Of a DNA stretch of 60,155 nt, positions 8,424 through 17,836 are shown piece after piece. Each line of letters starts with the position of its first letter. The stretch's first letter is position 1. Location: the NCBI GenBank assembly GCA_006212115.1, contig PDUK01000006.1, forward strand, positions 1 through 60,155. The letters run 5' to 3'. The notes under the pieces are model-generated. The model worked only from the letters and a program-made list of their open reading frames with translations, was not told the origin of the DNA and did not search any database. The DNA comes from Thalassolituus sp. Its GTDB lineage: Bacteria > Pseudomonadota > Gammaproteobacteria > Pseudomonadales > Oceanobacteraceae. Made by a program: the position numbers and the translations under genes.

Positions 8424-11400
8424 TCAGTGAAAGTCATGAGATTGCACATTCAGCCGTTCCAGTGAGCCACTGAGGTCAAGCAAGCGGTAAGCAATCAGGT
8501 GGGTAATGCCACTCTCGGGGTCTTGTTCGACTTTGCCGTAGACCTGCAACAAACGCGCATGTAGGAGCACATCAAGCTGACGCTTGGCTGTATTGAGCCA
8601 GACCACCACATTGGTGCAGCCTGTTTCATCTTCCAGAGTCAGAAAGGTGACCCCCGCCGCCGTGCCCGGACGCTGACGGCAGGTGACCACGCCGCTGACA
8701 AAACACTCCTCTCCGTGGCGGCACTGATGCAGTCCTGCAGCGGTCACGCTGGCCCCCAGCATGCCTTGGTCGCGCAGTACTTCCATTGGATGACGACCTA
8801 ACGTTGCTCCCAGACTCTGGTAGTCCTCCAGTAGGTTATCAACTTCGTTGGGTGCTTCTAACAGCGCTAATAATGAGGGTGCGGTCGGGTCTTCCAGCGA
8901 CTGAAGCAGGTCTGGCTGATGGCTATCCGCTTGGGGCTCTGCTACTTGCCAGCGCGCGTGATAGCGATGTTCACTGAGTGGGCCAAAGGCGTTGGCTGAG
9001 GCCAGGGCATTGCGTTCTTGTCGGTTTAACCGGGCCAGTGTCACGCATTGTTGGATGCTCTCATAGCCACCCTTATGACCATCCTCATAACCGATCTCTT
9101 TTCTCTGGTTATCAGCACTGCCAGCACTCGCTTTCGGGCGCTGTTGCTCAAGCCGTTCGGCGGCCTCGCGATTGAACCCTTTTACCAGCCGGAAGCCCAG
9201 ACGTACCGAGCCATCGTCAAGGGCTTCATGATCCCAATGACTGTGATTGACATCGACCGGGCGAATCACCACCTGATGGTGACGAGCGTCGTTAATTAAT
9301 TGAGAGGGGCTGTAAAACCCCATCGGCTGGCTGTTTAACAACGCTGCGAGAAACACGCCAGGATGATGGCACTTGAGCCAGGCGGTGAGGTACACCAGCA
9401 AGGCGAAACTGGCCGCGTGCGACTCGGGAAAACCGTACTCGCCAAAGCCCTCGAGTTGTCGTTGAATGCGTTGAATGTAGGCGTCGTCAAAGCCGTTTTT
9501 CAGCATGTTATCGCGCAGTCGCGTTTGCAGCTTGTGCATGTGGCCTTTCTTACGCCAGCTGGCCATGGAGCGCCGTAACTGGTCGGCCTCGGCGGCGGTA
9601 AAATCCGCGGCGACCATGGCAAAGGCAATGACCTGCTCCTGAAACAACGGCACTCCGTGCGTCCGCTCGAGGATAGGTCGTAAGCCTTCGAGCGGGTAAT
9701 CCGGGGCCTCCTGACCATTCCGACGTTTCAGATACGGGTGCACCATATCGCCGTGAATTGGCCCGGGACGGACAATTGAAACTTGCACCACCAGATCGTA
9801 ATAACAGGCGGGCTTCAGGCGTGGCAGCATGTTCATCTGCGCGCGGCTCTCCACCTGAAATACCCCGACGGAGTCGGCTTTTTGTAGCATTTGATAGGTT
9901 GCTGGGTCTTCCCGTGGGACGTCGCTGATCTGCATGCCAAGATGGTTCAGGCTACGGCGGATGGCGGTCATCATGCCAAGGCTGAGAATATCGACTTTCA
10001 TCAAGCCCAGTGTTTCGAGATCCTCCTTGTCCCACTGAATGACGGTGCGGTCGGCCATGCTGGCGTTTTCCAATGGCACCAGCTCATGCAGACAACCTTC
10101 TGCAATAACAAAACCGCCGACGTGCTGAGAAAGGTGGCGAGGAAAGCCAAGGATCTCCTGGGTAAGGTTGCGTAGCCTGTTCGTCAGCGGTGTATTGTCT
10201 GTGGCAGGGTAGACGTGCTCCATCCACTCTTTACCGTGATAACGACCAGCATAACGAGCGACGATACGGTCTTGTTCTGCGCTGTTTATCCCCAGTGCTT
10301 TAGCCACATCGCGTAGTGCACTACGAGGCCGGTAACGTATAACGGTTGCAGCCAGAGCCGCGCGATCACGTCCGTACTTTGTATAAATATACTGAATGAC
10401 TTCTTCACGGCGTTGGCTTTCAAAGTCAATGTCGATATCCGGCGGCTCATGGCGCTCTTCTGAAATAAAACGCTCAAATAAGAGCTGAACTTCCTGTGGG
10501 TTTACTTCGGTTAAAAAAAGGCAATAACAGACCACCGAGTTGGCCGCCGAGCCACGTCCCTGACACATAATATTCTGAGAGCGGGCAAACTGAACGATAT
10601 CGTACAGAGTAATAAAATAGTGTTCGTACTGCTTACTCGCGATCAGAGTCAGCTCTTTATCGATCGTCGCCTGAATAGTGTCAGGTGTCCCGTTGGGGAA
10701 GCGCTGAGCTTGTCCCTGCACAACCAGTTCACGAAGATAATCCTGAGCATTCTTTCCGGTTGGTACCGAATCGGTGGGATAAAGGTAAGCAATTTCGTCC
10801 AGATTGAAGGTACATAAATCAGCAATCTCATTGCTCTGTTTTAACCATGCTTCGGGATATAGATGACGTAATTTTCTCAGTGATCGTAAATGTCTTTCAG
10901 CATTGGAAAAGAGTTGACTTCGGATGTCAGAAACCGGTTTATTCAAACGAATAGCACTCAAACAATCCTGCAATGATTGGCGTGATGGATGGTGCATATA
11001 GACATTGCTGCTGGCCACGATAGGAAGGTTGAGTACCTCACTCCATTGCGCAATATGCGTGTAGCATTGGTCGTCATATTCATCGAGTGTACGCTCAGCT
11101 AATAGCCAGATTCGTTGCTGAAAATGTCGCACTAAATTCTGTATAAACGATGGCTGCATCCGTTCAGGCAGTTCACTTTTAAATGAGAAATGCGGTTGCC
11201 AAAGTAGCAAACAGTGCTTCAGCGTGAACAGATCTGAGGGGGTAAAGATATAGTTGCCTTTTTCTGCTTGTCGGCGGCAATGAGTAATCAGAGACGATAA
11301 CTCAGCGTAGGCTCGTCGATCTGTCACAAGTACAACATACAGTCCACTTTTATCACGGAATTCGCTACCAATAATTAACTGCAGCGACAGTGAATGTTCT

Positions 11401-11606
11401 TTAATTTCACGGTGAGCACAGACGACTCCGGCCAACGAACATTCGTCAGTAATGGCCAGTGCCCGATACTGAAGTTCAGTAGCCTGCTGAACCAGCTCTT
11501 CTGGATGGGAGGCGCCGCGCAAAAAGCTGAAGTTACTGATGCAGTGCAATTCACTGTAGGTATCAGATCGCGAGGTTGTCATGATCGGTTCAGGAGAAGT
11601 AGCCAT
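8424..11606 (-). CDS. dnaE2: Error-prone DNA polymerase III alpha subunit DnaE2 (ImuC)
   Basis: 1060 residues, the length of DnaE2 rather than the roughly 1160 of the replicative DnaE. The PHP domain opens with HCISNFSFLRGASHPEEL (21-38), a typical ImuC opening. The polymerase palm has RGSAANS (351-357) and the acidic catalytic motif PDIDIDFE (389-396). A helix-hairpin-helix region and a C-terminal OB fold (about 955-1045) follow. The enzyme performs translesion synthesis and is the catalytic part of the ImuA-ImuB-DnaE2 mutasome responsible for damage-induced mutagenesis. The ATG at 11606 overlaps imuB by 17 bases, implying translational coupling; a second ATG at 11582 is possible. It should be under LexA control with imuA and imuB. 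Confidence 0.96.
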   Translation of the reverse strand: MATSPEPIMTTSRSDTYSELHCISNFSFLRGASHPEELVQQATELQYRALAITDECSLAGVVCAHREIKEHSLSLQLIIGSEFRDKSGLYVVLVTDRRAYAELSSLITHCRRQAEKGNYIFTPSDLFTLKHCLLLWQPHFSFKSELPERMQPSFIQNLVRHFQQRIWLLAERTLDEYDDQCYTHIAQWSEVLNLPIVASSNVYMHHPSRQSLQDCLSAIRLNKPVSDIRSQLFSNAERHLRSLRKLRHLYPEAWLKQSNEIADLCTFNLDEIAYLYPTDSVPTGKNAQDYLRELVVQGQAQRFPNGTPDTIQATIDKELTLIASKQYEHYFITLYDIVQFARSQNIMCQGRGSAANSVVCYCLFLTEVNPQEVQLLFERFISEERHEPPDIDIDFESQRREEVIQYIYTKYGRDRAALAATVIRYRPRSALRDVAKALGINSAEQDRIVARYAGRYHGKEWMEHVYPATDNTPLTNRLRNLTQEILGFPRHLSQHVGGFVIAEGCLHELVPLENASMADRTVIQWDKEDLETLGLMKVDILSLGMMTAIRRSLNHLGMQISDVPREDPATYQMLQKADSVGVFQVESRAQMNMLPRLKPACYYDLVVQVSIVRPGPIHGDMVHPYLKRRNGQEAPDYPLEGLRPILERTHGVPLFQEQVIAFAMVAADFTAAEADQLRRSMASWRKKGHMHKLQTRLRDNMLKNGFDDAYIQRIQRQLEGFGEYGFPESHAASFALLVYLTAWLKCHHPGVFLAALLNSQPMGFYSPSQLINDARHHQVVIRPVDVNHSHWDHEALDDGSVRLGFRLVKGFNREAAERLEQQRPKASAGSADNQRKEIGYEDGHKGGYESIQQCVTLARLNRQERNALASANAFGPLSEHRYHARWQVAEPQADSHQPDLLQSLEDPTAPSLLALLEAPNEVDNLLEDYQSLGATLGRHPMEVLRDQGMLGASVTAAGLHQCRHGEECFVSGVVTCRQRPGTAAGVTFLTLEDETGCTNVVVWLNTAKRQLDVLLHARLLQVYGKVEQDPESGITHLIAYRLLDLSGSLERLNVQSHDFH

Positions 11607-12996
11607 GCAGAAACCATTGCTTCTGGTCGTCTCTGAATACCCAGATCAACTGTGCGTCATGCAGCACCTGATAATAGTCTCTGCGTATATGTGAGCTATC
11701 CCACCATCCACCGCTTATTCGTAACGGGCCTTTGACGATATTCTTTGGTGGGTGCCACGGCTGAGGCGTTGGAAGTAACCACAGCGGCCAGTCACCAGCG
11801 CGGTCTGCTTTGTTCCAGTGAGCATCTGATGACGACTGATCGGCGGCGATAGCCTGCCATGCGTGTTCCGGGCGGGCGTCCCCGGTACCGCGTAAAACCG
11901 AAATCTGCTGCGTTGAAAGCTTGGCTTGCAGTCGATTGATTAAGGTACCTGAACCTTGCTTGCGTGCCTGAGTGTCTAGGCACCGGATCTGAGCGTGTTC
12001 TCTGGGAGTGAATTGCGTGACACTGAGCTGCAACTCAGTAACCGGAGCGCGTAATGACTGCTTTTCAAGTTGGTAACGACAGAGCTGTAATAACTCATCG
12101 TATCGATGTTCATGACTGGCAAATTCAAATAACCAACGTGTTTCTGGTGGCTCCCGGTGTAGCAGACGTAATGCTAACCAACGTACGGATAACTGATGAT
12201 GGTGAAGAAAGCCACACAGACTGTTGAGCAGTCTGGTGAGTGGGAATAATAATCCATTGTGGTGTTCGACATCGTGATTGAATAGCGCGCGATCTGAGAA
12301 CGTCAGTGCGGGCTTAAACAGAGAAGCAGGCGGCACCTGGCTGCCATGAAGGTCACGTAATTGTTTCATCAGAGCAGGGCATATACGCCGCCCAACTTCC
12401 GCCAAGGGTAAGGCCAGTAGTTCTCCCAGAGTGCGCAGACCAAGGCGTTGTAGTGCAAGTAACTGCTTGTCTTCCAGGTGCAGTTCACTTAGTGGCAGTT
12501 TACTAAGTGCTTCTTTCTGTGGTTCATGATCCAGAGTCATTACATTGACATCGGCCAATGCCATCCAGCGTGCAGCCAAAGGAGTTTGACCCATACCCAG
12601 TTGCAGTGGCCAGGCATGTACCTGACAGCTTTTTTGAATAGTTTCGACAAAGGCAGTCAGTCCACCAAATAAGCGCAGCATACTGCCCGCTTCCAACCAG
12701 ACACCATGGGGAGGATCGGTAAATACCTGAGCAGAGTAGCGGTAAGCCCAGAGAGCGCGCTGTTGCAGAAGTTGCATCGCATACTCGGGGTCTAATGTGT
12801 GGCAGCACAGCTCCGGGCTTAGGAACAGCGCATTACTTAATGGCATATCCACCTGGATGCCCTGTTGTTGGGCCAGGTTGGATACCTGCAGAACGCGCTG
12901 CGAATCTGCTGTAACGACGACTGTTGGAACGTCATTTCCAGACAGAATGCTATGCAGGTACATATCCGGAAAGTACAGGTATACCCAGGCTGCCAT
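11590..12996 (-). CDS. imuB: ImuB, Y-family polymerase-like mutasome scaffold
   Basis: 468 residues, typical for ImuB. The start, with YLYFPDMYLHS, and the segment WLEAGSMLRLFGG match the ImuB versions of Y-family motifs, in which the acidic residues needed for polymerisation are missing. The known role is to bridge the beta clamp, ImuA and DnaE2 at lesions. The helix-hairpin-helix region (LLALQRLGLRTLGELLALP) and the little-finger part are present. The C-terminal part ends with a conserved WWDSSHIRRDYYQ stretch usual for this family. The gene starts five bases after imuA and overlaps dnaE2, so the three form one operon. Confidence 0.93.
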   Translation of the reverse strand: MAAWVYLYFPDMYLHSILSGNDVPTVVVTADSQRVLQVSNLAQQQGIQVDMPLSNALFLSPELCCHTLDPEYAMQLLQQRALWAYRYSAQVFTDPPHGVWLEAGSMLRLFGGLTAFVETIQKSCQVHAWPLQLGMGQTPLAARWMALADVNVMTLDHEPQKEALSKLPLSELHLEDKQLLALQRLGLRTLGELLALPLAEVGRRICPALMKQLRDLHGSQVPPASLFKPALTFSDRALFNHDVEHHNGLLFPLTRLLNSLCGFLHHHQLSVRWLALRLLHREPPETRWLFEFASHEHRYDELLQLCRYQLEKQSLRAPVTELQLSVTQFTPREHAQIRCLDTQARKQGSGTLINRLQAKLSTQQISVLRGTGDARPEHAWQAIAADQSSSDAHWNKADRAGDWPLWLLPTPQPWHPPKNIVKGPLRISGGWWDSSHIRRDYYQVLHDAQLIWVFRDDQKQWFLHGYFS

Positions 12997-13001
12997 GATG
13001 C

Positions 13002-13721
13002 TTAACGCAAGGTTGGAGGGGGGGCTGACGGGATGGTTGCAGGTATAGCTGCCAGCGATGCGCTGTTCAGAGACAGTGTGAATTCTTCACTGGGCCACAG
13101 ACCACGTCGCTTAACGAAGCGTAATGCTGCCTGATCAGCAGATTCGCGTCGGATCTGTAAGCGAAGCGGGGCAGCAGATGCATTGCTCTGTTGTGTACTT
13201 GAAGGCCAGATCCAGCACAGACTTTGTTGGCTTTCGCAGGCCAGCTGTAAACGTCGAACTGCAGTGCTATCCGTTTCGGGAAGCCAGCCTAATACTGCGC
13301 TGCAGTGACCAGAGCGTAGACCTTCTTCCACACACCAGAGCGCTTCCTTGTGATTTTTGGGGTGCACCATCAGAAGCTTGCTGACGTCAATGCCAGCCAT
13401 ACTGAGTGCCGGTGAATAGGGAATGGCGGGAGGAGCAATCAGCATAATCCAGCGTGATTGTTGGCTCAGCTTGGCCAGAGTCGGGAGCAAAATATGCATG
13501 TCTCCACAGCCATAACCCTGAGGGTACATTTCACAGAGTTGTCCGGGTTGCCAGCCTCCTTGAGGCAAAGCTTTGTCCAGATCTGCATAGCCAGAAGACA
13601 GAGCCTGCGCGCCCTTACAAGGCTGCTGACGGGCACTCCATACTTTGCCCTGATGCATGACGTGTTCCAGAGCAGGGCCCGGCGGTGTAATCTGAGTCGT
13701 TGATGAATGTGTGCGAATCAT
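13002..13721 (-). CDS. imuA: ImuA, RecA/SulA-like mutasome protein
   Basis: 239 residues from the ATG at 13721, which is preceded by GAGGGCAAGGAA. The pattern SSGYADLDKALPQGGWQPGQLCEMYP followed by MHILLPTLAKLSQ, here split as SGYADLDKALP, GGWQPGQLCEMYP and MHILLPTLA, is the RecA-like core found in ImuA/SulA-like proteins, without a proper Walker A motif. ImuA is needed for DnaE2-dependent mutagenesis and interacts with RecA and ImuB. A longer reading from 13781 would run through the LexA boxes and is rejected. It is the first gene of the imuA-imuB-dnaE2 operon. Confidence 0.88.
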   Translation of the reverse strand: MIRTHSSTTQITPPGPALEHVMHQGKVWSARQQPCKGAQALSSGYADLDKALPQGGWQPGQLCEMYPQGYGCGDMHILLPTLAKLSQQSRWIMLIAPPAIPYSPALSMAGIDVSKLLMVHPKNHKEALWCVEEGLRSGHCSAVLGWLPETDSTAVRRLQLACESQQSLCWIWPSSTQQSNASAAPLRLQIRRESADQAALRFVKRRGLWPSEEFTLSLNSASLAAIPATIPSAPPPTLR

Positions 13722-13740
13722 TTCCTTGCCCTCTCTGTAT

Positions 13741-13774
13741 GTGTTTTTATATACAGTACTGTACGAATAAACAG
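13741..13774. promoter_or_regulatory. Tandem LexA (SOS) boxes upstream of imuA
   Basis: Two boxes of the form CTGT-N8-ACAG lie 20 to 53 bases before the imuA start. Box 1, CTGTACGAATAAACAG (13759-13774), is a perfect core. Box 2, GTGTTTTTATATACAG (13741-13756), differs at one core base. The boxes start 18 bases apart. LexA should repress the mutasome operon here until DNA damage. Confidence 0.88.
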
Positions 13775-13795
13775 TTATCAAGAAGAGGCCAAAAA

Positions 13796-13820
13796 AAAGA
13801 GCCTGATAGTCAGGCTCTTT
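13796..13820 (-). terminator. Rho-independent terminator of the porin operon
   Basis: An 11-base perfect stem (AAAGAGCCTGA at 13796-13806, complement at 13810-13820) with a 3-base loop. On the minus strand it is followed by a run of eight T, so it ends transcription of the porin and binding-like genes before imuA. Confidence 0.92.
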
Positions 13821-13847
13821 GGTCGAACTTCCGGGGAAGTAAGGTAA

Positions 13848-14273
13848 TCAGTGGGTGGTATAGACGATGACCAGATCGTCGGGTAACTCAGTATCTGCGG
13901 TCAGATAGCCAATGCTGTTCGTATGTTGCAGCAGGTAACTGATCATAGTCTCAGAGGAGTTTACTTCTTCAGGCGGGGGCCTGCGCCCTGTGAACTTCAT
14001 CTGTGCCCAATAAGACTGAACTCGGGAGTCTGATAGTCCTACGATTTTAATGTTAAACAGGCTACGGGTGCGATTACCGGGAGGAAGAGCAACTGGCTTC
14101 AGCTCTCGTCCGATTGAGGCTCCCATAAACAGATTACGTATTTGCTCGCGGGAGAGACGCAGGTCGGAGTTGTCCACATGCGTGACCACGATCAGTCGCT
14201 CATTGGAGAATGCCGCCAGTTCGCCGGGGCTGGCTAATACCGCCAGCAGTATGAGGGTGAGTATTCTGCTCAT
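13848..14273 (-). CDS. Small periplasmic PstS/PBP-like protein
   Basis: 141 residues with a signal peptide (about 1-21). The mature part, with NERLIVVTHVDNSDLRLSREQIRNLFMG, GRELKPVALPPGNRTRSLF and GYLTADTELPDDLVIVY, split here in segments, follows the phosphate-binding-protein-like domain in which SREQIRNLFMG and GYL are conserved. Such short forms contain one lobe and are not complete ABC transporter binding proteins. The start at 14273 shares one base with the stop of the porin gene (TGATG), so translation is coupled; a longer start at 14291 is not favoured. A role in sensing or binding an anion near the outer membrane is possible but unproven. Confidence 0.7.
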   Translation of the reverse strand: MSRILTLILLAVLASPGELAAFSNERLIVVTHVDNSDLRLSREQIRNLFMGASIGRELKPVALPPGNRTRSLFNIKIVGLSDSRVQSYWAQMKFTGRRPPPEEVNSSETMISYLLQHTNSIGYLTADTELPDDLVIVYTTH

Positions 14274-15484
14274 CAGAAGATCCACTCCCATGCAACCTGG
14301 TACAGGTAGGCATCTTCGTTAGGGCTGAATTCTGAGTTCGCAAAGAATCCGGTACGGCTACGAGACTCCTGAAGGAGAGAAACCTCGGCTTTCAGGACCA
14401 TATTCATGCGGAAGTCCCAGCGTGACCCCAGCGTATAGCTGTCCAGCTTGCCATTCAGTGTATCAGCAAATACCTGATAGTAAGCTCCGGCCAACTGGTC
14501 TAGTTGCGGATTACCGGACGGCGGCGTAGGCAGCTCGTTGGCCATCATGACGTCGCTGTATTCGCTGCGGCTGTAGGTCAGGTGAAAGGTCCAGTCGTTT
14601 ACTACGCGGCCAGCCATCAGGTAGTAGCCGGTTACTTCCGGTGCAATTTCAAAGCCTGTGACGATATTGACCCATTCAGCCTTGTAGAATGAATTCAGGG
14701 TGTCATAGCTGAGCGAGGTTTGCAGAGCGTATACCTGACCACTTGATTCAAGGCTTTTGGCGCTTTCGTTAAAACCCTGGCTGTAGAGAATCGAACGTAG
14801 GGCATTCACATTCGGGATGACGGTTTCGTTCTGGGCCTGATGGTAGGCCATACGCAACGAGAGATTGTTATGACTGACGGTGGCCACTAACCCCATCAGG
14901 TCTTCAACTTCCGTTTCGACGTCGACCTTGGTCCCAGCGAGGAACAGATCGCCTTTGAAATAGCCGTAGTAGGCTTCAAGGTTGAGGGCCAGAGTGTTGC
15001 CGGATTGATAGTAGCTGGCACTGGCGCCCGTGAAGTTGGAGAACAGATAGTTGTTGTATACCTGTACCGGTGCGGTCACCCAGGGGTAGGTGTAGCCGAC
15101 ATCATAACTGTCGCTGTATATGAAAAACGGTGTCCGCAGGCGTCCGGCTCTGAGGTGCCAGGCATTGTCAGGACGGTAGCTCAGATAAGCCCACTCCAGG
15201 CCATTATCACGATCGTCGCTGGTGTGTGCCACGAACTGACTGGAGATGGATAGCTTATCTGAGAACGAATAAGACGGCTGAACAGCGAACAGGGACTGCT
15301 CACCAATGGAAAACTCGTCGGTGTAACCTTCGAAGCGACGGCTGCTATGGCTAAGATAGCCACCAATGATCCGCGCAAAGCCTGAGATCTCGAACTTATC
15401 GGTAATCTCTTCGGCGTGTGTCAGTGCTGTAGGAATGAGCAATAACGCAGAGAGTATTGCTGCAACACCCGGTATTCTTATCAT
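14273..15484 (-). CDS. Outer-membrane porin-like beta-barrel protein
   Basis: 403 residues from the ATG at 15484, which has GGAG ten bases upstream. A signal peptide ends near THA (22-24). The mature protein is full of alternating aromatic and polar strands (for example WHLRAGRLRTPFFIYSD, VGYTYPWVTAPVQVYNN) and ends in a terminal phenylalanine (WEWIF), the outer-membrane assembly signal. The RAGRLRTPFF stretch resembles the inner-loop region of phosphate-type or general porins. The substrate is unknown. It is co-transcribed with the PBP-like gene and divergent from the GGDEF-EAL gene across about 270 bases. Confidence 0.8.
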   Translation of the reverse strand: MIRIPGVAAILSALLLIPTALTHAEEITDKFEISGFARIIGGYLSHSSRRFEGYTDEFSIGEQSLFAVQPSYSFSDKLSISSQFVAHTSDDRDNGLEWAYLSYRPDNAWHLRAGRLRTPFFIYSDSYDVGYTYPWVTAPVQVYNNYLFSNFTGASASYYQSGNTLALNLEAYYGYFKGDLFLAGTKVDVETEVEDLMGLVATVSHNNLSLRMAYHQAQNETVIPNVNALRSILYSQGFNESAKSLESSGQVYALQTSLSYDTLNSFYKAEWVNIVTGFEIAPEVTGYYLMAGRVVNDWTFHLTYSRSEYSDVMMANELPTPPSGNPQLDQLAGAYYQVFADTLNGKLDSYTLGSRWDFRMNMVLKAEVSLLQESRSRTGFFANSEFSPNEDAYLYQVAWEWIF

Positions 15485-15754
15485 TATAGGTACGCTCCAT
15501 CGACCGAAGTCCAAAAGTCACTCTTTGGCTGAGTATAGTAAGGTAAAGACAGGAGACTCCTGGAACCTTGGCTCACTTCAGACAGGTTGGCCTAATATGT
15601 CATATCTGTGATTCTCTGAGAAGGACAAATATCATTCCATAATAGCCAGACATTGACCTCGTCGTGAACTATGATCTGATAGTAGGTATAACAATATGCG
15701 ATGCCAGTACGGAGTTTGCTGTATCGTTGGACTCCAGGGAACAGAGAGAATTAC

Positions 15755-17812
15755 ATGCTGATCAAAAGCATCAGAACCGCCGTTATGTTATTGAGCCTTG
15801 TCTCTATCGCGTTGGTGGCTGTGTCTGTTTTCTATTCTGCTCTGCGCGAACATCGTGAGCTCTACACCCGTTACGTTGAAAGTGACCTCAACGCTCTTTC
15901 CGAAAACATGTCCAGCGATCTGGTGGGCATCCTCAACAAGTCAGACCATTTCTTCGACCTGAAGCGCTATCTTCTGAGTCTTGAGCCATATGAGAACGTC
16001 GTGGGCGCCGCGGTATTTGATCCTCAGTGGAATGTGCTGGAGCTATACGCCGGTCAGGCAATGTTGGAGAGTCAGGGGCATTTTCCAGTCGACTTTACTG
16101 AGTGGAGCTTCTTCGAAGAGGGCACACACCGCGATGAGGGCCGTCTTATTGCTGTTCGGCGGATCGGTGAGCCTCCACTGGTTATGGGGCATCTGGCGCT
16201 GATTATTGACCTCGATGGTCCCTTACTGTCGAGCACCATCAACCTCGCATTGCGTATTTTACCGGTCGCCCTTGCGGTGATTGTGATGATGGCAATTCTG
16301 TTTTACGTGCAGGCGAGTAGGTGGTTGTGGCCGCTTACGCAGCTGTCTGAATTCGCGCGTAAGGTTCAGGATACGAAAGACTACCGTTTGCAGATCTCGG
16401 TTTCGGGTAAGTATGAAGTGTCTTCGTTGACGCGTGACATTAACAACATGATGGATGCGATCCGTGTCGAATCCGACATCAATCAGGAGTACGTCGAACT
16501 GCTCGAGCAGCGCCGGGAGGAAATGGAATACCTGGCGAATTACGACGGCCTGACCAAGTTACTCAACCGCCAGAGCTTTATGGGGATATTGGAGACATCG
16601 CTCAGTGAGCTACGCGAATCGCAGGATGGTGATCTAGCCGTGATGTTTGTCGACCTCGACGGCTTTAAAGAGGTCAATGACACGCTTGGACATGAAGTCG
16701 GTGATAAGTTACTGGTCGAGGTTGCACGTCGTCTCAAGTCCTATATTCCACGTGAAGACGTGGTGTGTCGTCATGGTGGTGATGAGTTTCTGGTGTTATG
16801 CCGGAGCCCTGAGCGCGGTCTGGAAGAGATGGCCAAGTCCATTGTCGACGGCCTGAAAGCCATCTTCTTGATTGATTCCTGGGAAGTTCGTATCAGTGCC
16901 AGTATGGGAATTGCATTGGCGTCGGAGGGCGGCTTCGATACGCAGGATACGATCCGTAATGCAGACGTCGCCATGTACGTCGCCAAGAAAGAAGGCAAAT
17001 CCCGGTACTGCTTCTTCCAGGAAAATATGCTGATCGAACATCAGCGAAAAATTGATATCGCTAATGCCATTGAACCGGCACTGGAGCGGGACGAATTCTA
17101 TATCTGTTACCAGCCAAAGGTGAATGGCGACGGACACCCACGGGGAGTAGAGGCACTGATTCGCTGGGAGAGCAGTGTGCTTGGTATGGTGCCGCCGTCT
17201 GATTTTATTCCAATTGCTGAGCGTTCAGGGAAGATCTCTATGCTCACCGACTGGGTGGTAGAGACAGTATGTCGTGATGTTGCTGACTATTTTCAGCATC
17301 TCCCGGAACCGATACTGGTATCGTTGAACCTATCCGCATACGACCTGAAACGTTATCAATTTTCCGATTTTATCCGCTCGGTCTTTAATAAATACGAAGT
17401 ACGGCCTGACCTGATCGAGTTCGAAGTTACTGAGCATGCTTATCTTGATAATCTGGATATGGCCAGTCGCTTCTTTAACGACATTAGTGAACTTGGCTGC
17501 CGTGTTGCCCTCGATGACTTTGGTACGGGTTACTCATCGCTGAGTTATCTGACACGTATCCCGATTGATTTGATTAAAATTGATAAACAATTTGTGGAAA
17601 ATATTGGCCTGACGGCGCGGGATGATGCGCTTGTGCTGACCATTATCGAAATGGCGAAGCGCCTTGGTATTGAACTATGTGCAGAGGGCGTTGAAACACA
17701 GGCACAACGTAGCTTCCTGAAGATTCATGGATGTAATCTGATGCAGGGTTATTTATTTGCCCGCCCACTGCCGCTAGAAGCGCTTAAAGCGCATTTCTCG
17801 GATGTCGCCTAG
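15755..17812 (+). CDS. Membrane GGDEF-EAL cyclic di-GMP enzyme
   Basis: 685 residues from the ATG at 15755 (AGAGAG upstream). TM1 is about residues 5-30 and TM2 about 162-187; the periplasmic part between them is about 130 residues. A HAMP domain (about 188-240) and a short coiled coil lead to the GGDEF domain with intact GGDEF at 341-345. The bases before it encode PRED where the inhibitory I-site would be RxxD, so product inhibition may be lost. The EAL domain has EALIRW at 466-471, DDFGTGYSSL and the late EGVET motif, so both activities look possible. It is divergent from the porin/PBP-like pair, which suggests a common signal, with the small binding-like protein as a candidate partner of the periplasmic domain. 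Confidence 0.9.
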   Translation: MLIKSIRTAVMLLSLVSIALVAVSVFYSALREHRELYTRYVESDLNALSENMSSDLVGILNKSDHFFDLKRYLLSLEPYENVVGAAVFDPQWNVLELYAGQAMLESQGHFPVDFTEWSFFEEGTHRDEGRLIAVRRIGEPPLVMGHLALIIDLDGPLLSSTINLALRILPVALAVIVMMAILFYVQASRWLWPLTQLSEFARKVQDTKDYRLQISVSGKYEVSSLTRDINNMMDAIRVESDINQEYVELLEQRREEMEYLANYDGLTKLLNRQSFMGILETSLSELRESQDGDLAVMFVDLDGFKEVNDTLGHEVGDKLLVEVARRLKSYIPREDVVCRHGGDEFLVLCRSPERGLEEMAKSIVDGLKAIFLIDSWEVRISASMGIALASEGGFDTQDTIRNADVAMYVAKKEGKSRYCFFQENMLIEHQRKIDIANAIEPALERDEFYICYQPKVNGDGHPRGVEALIRWESSVLGMVPPSDFIPIAERSGKISMLTDWVVETVCRDVADYFQHLPEPILVSLNLSAYDLKRYQFSDFIRSVFNKYEVRPDLIEFEVTEHAYLDNLDMASRFFNDISELGCRVALDDFGTGYSSLSYLTRIPIDLIKIDKQFVENIGLTARDDALVLTIIEMAKRLGIELCAEGVETQAQRSFLKIHGCNLMQGYLFARPLPLEALKAHFSDVA

Positions 17813-17836
17813 AGTCTGTAGGAAGGGAAGGTTTGG

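Noticed and set aside
13722-13781. Extended imuA start at 13781
   Set aside because: The extra codons run across the tandem LexA boxes and lack a ribosome-binding site, while the ATG at 13721 has one.
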